Assembly: GCA_019636615.1 (NCBI GenBank)
Contig: JAHBXF010000002.1
Coordinates: forward strand, 250,001 to 314,000
Reading direction: 5' to 3'
Length of the DNA: 64,000 nucleotides
Origin: Phycisphaeraceae bacterium
Lineage (GTDB): Bacteria; Planctomycetota; Phycisphaerae; Phycisphaerales; UBA1924
The notes beneath the pieces were generated by a model. It searched no databases and had not been told where the DNA came from. It saw nothing but the letters and a program-made list of their open reading frames with translations. The position numbers and the translations under genes are program-made. This document shows, piece after piece, positions 62,729-64,000 of this stretch. Within the stretch, counting starts at the first letter, position 1, and the number at the start of each line of letters is the position of its first letter.

Positions 62729-63436
62729 ATGAATGTCCCCGTCTATAACATGCAGGGTGCGCAGGTCGCCGAAATGGCGATCGACGAAGTATCCCTGGGC
62801 GGCAAGGTCAATCCTTCGCTCGTGAAGCAGGCGTACGTGATGTACCACGCGAACCTGCGTCAGGGTTCGTCGCGCACACGCAACCGTCACGAGGTCGAGG
62901 GTTCGACCAAGAAGATGTACAAGCAGAAGGGCACCGGCAACGCCCGCCACGGCGACCGCAAGGTCAACCTCTTCAAGGGCGGTGGCCACGGCCACAGCAA
63001 GAAGCGAGAGCGCGAAGACTACCGCCTCGACATGCCCAAGAAGATGCGCCGCAAGGCCAACCGCAACGCTCTTCTGGCCAAACTCATCGACAACGAGGTT
63101 CGCGTCGTCGAGAACATCGCGTTCGACGGGCCCCGCACCAAGGCCTTCAAGCAGTTCCTCGAGGCCATCAAGGTGGACAAGTCCGCCCTCGTCGCCCTGG
63201 CGATGAACGATGAAGCCTCCAAGGCTGTCATCCTCTCGGGCCGCAACGTGGACGATGTCACCCTCGTCCGCTGCGACCAGATCAACTGCTTCAACATGCT
63301 CAACCACCGCTACCTGGTGATCTCCAGGGGCGAACTCGAGGCGTGGCTCAGCGGCCCCTCCTCGCAGATCGGTAAGGACGCCAAGGTCAGCCCGATGGGC
63401 CGCACCGATTCCGCCAAGAACGGGGGGAACTCATGA
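62729..63436 (+). CDS. rplD: 50S ribosomal protein L4
   Basis: A 235-residue protein. MNVPVYNMQGAQVAEMAI is the typical start, and the extended loop with RQGSSRTRNRHEVEGSTKKM and QKGTGNARHGDRKVNLFKGG contains the residues that line the exit tunnel and, in E. coli, mediate feedback control. ATG at 62729 has GAGGTAAAG upstream. The stop overlaps the start of rplW by four bases (ATGA). Confidence 0.96.
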   Translation: MNVPVYNMQGAQVAEMAIDEVSLGGKVNPSLVKQAYVMYHANLRQGSSRTRNRHEVEGSTKKMYKQKGTGNARHGDRKVNLFKGGGHGHSKKREREDYRLDMPKKMRRKANRNALLAKLIDNEVRVVENIAFDGPRTKAFKQFLEAIKVDKSALVALAMNDEASKAVILSGRNVDDVTLVRCDQINCFNMLNHRYLVISRGELEAWLSGPSSQIGKDAKVSPMGRTDSAKNGGNS

Positions 63437-63723
63437 GCGCCAACGTCGCCGCAGAGTACATCATCAAGCGCCCGCTCCTCTCCGAGAAGAGCACCTTCGC
63501 TTCCAACGAGCAGAAGCGTTACACCTTCCTTGTTGATCCCCGCGCGTCCAAGACCGAGATCAAAGACGCTGTTCAGCAGATCTACAAGGTCCGCGTCGTC
63601 GGCGTCAACACCCAGATCCGCAAGGGCAAGGCCCGCCGCCTGAAGTACGGCGTTGTCCCCGGGGCGATCCGCAAGACCGCCGTCATCCGCCTCCACAACG
63701 AGGATTCCATCGAGTTGTTCTGA
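63433..63723 (+). CDS. rplW: 50S ribosomal protein L23
   Basis: A 96-residue protein with [34 protein letters not shown] and a C-terminal [14 protein letters not shown]23 surrounds the exit tunnel and docks trigger factor and SRP. Translationally coupled to rplD by ATGA. The stop codon is inside a hairpin that extends into the spacer before rplB. Confidence 0.96.
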   Translation: MSANVAAEYIIKRPLLSEKSTFASNEQKRYTFLVDPRASKTEIKDAVQQIYKVRVVGVNTQIRKGKARRLKYGVVPGAIRKTAVIRLHNEDSIELF

Positions 63724-63744
63724 CCGCCCCCCGAGGGCGGGTCA
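63721..63744 (+). promoter_or_regulatory. Hairpin over the rplW stop codon
   Basis: TGACC and GCCC (63721-63729) pair with GGGC and GGTCA (63735-63744) with one bulged G and a five-base loop. The stem includes the stop codon of rplW. It may protect the mRNA or modulate rplB expression. Confidence 0.5.
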
Positions 63745-63763
63745 GCAGACCCGGAGACCACCC

Positions 63764-64000
63764 ATGCCAATCCGCATCTACAAGAAGACCAGCGCGGGCC
63801 GTCGAAACGCCTCGGTCAACATGCACACCGAGGTCACCAAGAAAGACCCGGAGAAGTCCCTCCTTGCGCCGATCACCAAGACCGGCGGCCGCAACCACAC
63901 CGGCGTCATCACCTCGCGCGGCATGGGCGGCGGCGCCAAGCGCCAGTACCGCATCATCGACTTCAAGCGTCGTGACCGCGACGGCATCGACGGCACCGTC
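63764..64000 (+). CDS. rplB: 50S ribosomal protein L2, N-terminal part (3' end outside window)
   Basis: The first 79 residues are visible, starting [18 protein letters not shown] and continuing [24 protein letters not shown] to the window edge. The segment [15 protein letters not shown] and the KRDRDGI end match the N-terminal OB-fold of L2, which binds 23S rRNA near the peptidyl-transferase centre. GGAG lies about seven bases before the ATG at 63764. The gene continues past 64000. Confidence 0.96.
   Translation, partial: MPIRIYKKTSAGRRNASVNMHTEVTKKDPEKSLLAPITKTGGRNHTGVITSRGMGGGAKRQYRIIDFKRRDRDGIDGTV

Overview
The window is GC-rich, gene-dense bacterial chromosome. It carries no rRNA, tRNA, CRISPR array, insertion sequence or phage gene that I can see. 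Several traits point to a planctomycete of the class Phycisphaerae (order Phycisphaerales or close). These are a C-terminal pair of dockerin-like Asp-rich repeats on a secreted protein, a CARDB surface protein with an LEQRLAL-type N-terminal motif, prepilin-like secreted proteins with [10 protein letters not shown], small CPxCGK zinc-ribbon proteins, LpxI for lipid A, and many genes without a strong Shine-Dalgarno. The taxonomic call is an inference from these traits.

Layout. 1-6000: end of a UvrD/PcrA helicase, a lone FliN-type protein, a GH15 glucoamylase-like enzyme, a CARDB surface protein (reverse), then a 567-base gene-free stretch and a short LuxR-type HTH regulator. 6091-13579: PLP enzyme, YeiH transporter, an ExbB-ExbD-ExbD energy-transduction trio, thiolase, TlyA-like methyltransferase, LpxI and a small zinc-ribbon protein. 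13586-17523: a YdiJ-like FAD/Fe-S oxidoreductase and a DUF6159-like membrane protein. 17857-26021: a pyrimidine (uracil/thymine) reductive catabolism locus: PreA-like dihydropyrimidine dehydrogenase, dihydropyrimidinase, class III aminotransferase, beta-ureidopropionase and methylmalonate-semialdehyde dehydrogenase. A B12-binding radical SAM gene with a one-base frameshift sits inside it. 26100-38639: OPT transporter, lipoproteins, SGNH hydrolase, two xylose-isomerase-like barrels, tryptophan 2,3-dioxygenase, QueG, and an AstA-AstD pair of arginine succinyltransferase catabolism. 38747-42811: a prepilin-like protein diverging from a large secreted dockerin-type protein. 42863-53131: ureohydrolase, archaeal-type phosphoglycerate mutase, galactokinase, Gfo/Idh oxidoreductase, thioredoxin, dihydropteroate synthase, a secreted conserved protein and HemW. 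53250-60888: FHA protein, zinc ribbon, PurA, UppS, CdsA, coiled-coil zinc-ribbon protein, RuvB and a secreted protein. 61281-64000: the start of the S10 ribosomal-protein operon (S10, L3, L4, L23, start of L2).

How the genes work together. The pyrimidine locus supplies all carbon-side steps from uracil/thymine to acetyl-/propionyl-CoA. It lacks the PreT partner, and its PreA lacks the usual C-terminal ferredoxin domain. The AstA/AstD pair, the ureohydrolase, tryptophan dioxygenase, thiolase and OPT transporter suggest growth on amino acids, peptides and nucleobases. UppS, CdsA and LpxI serve the envelope.

The most interesting unexplained signals are non-coding. The S10 operon has unusually long spacers that fold: a row of six stem-loops between L3 and L4, plus single hairpins after S10 and after L23. 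The sequence upstream of the LuxR-type gene has two G-tracts that compete for the same C-tract. No clearly new defence or mobile system is visible.
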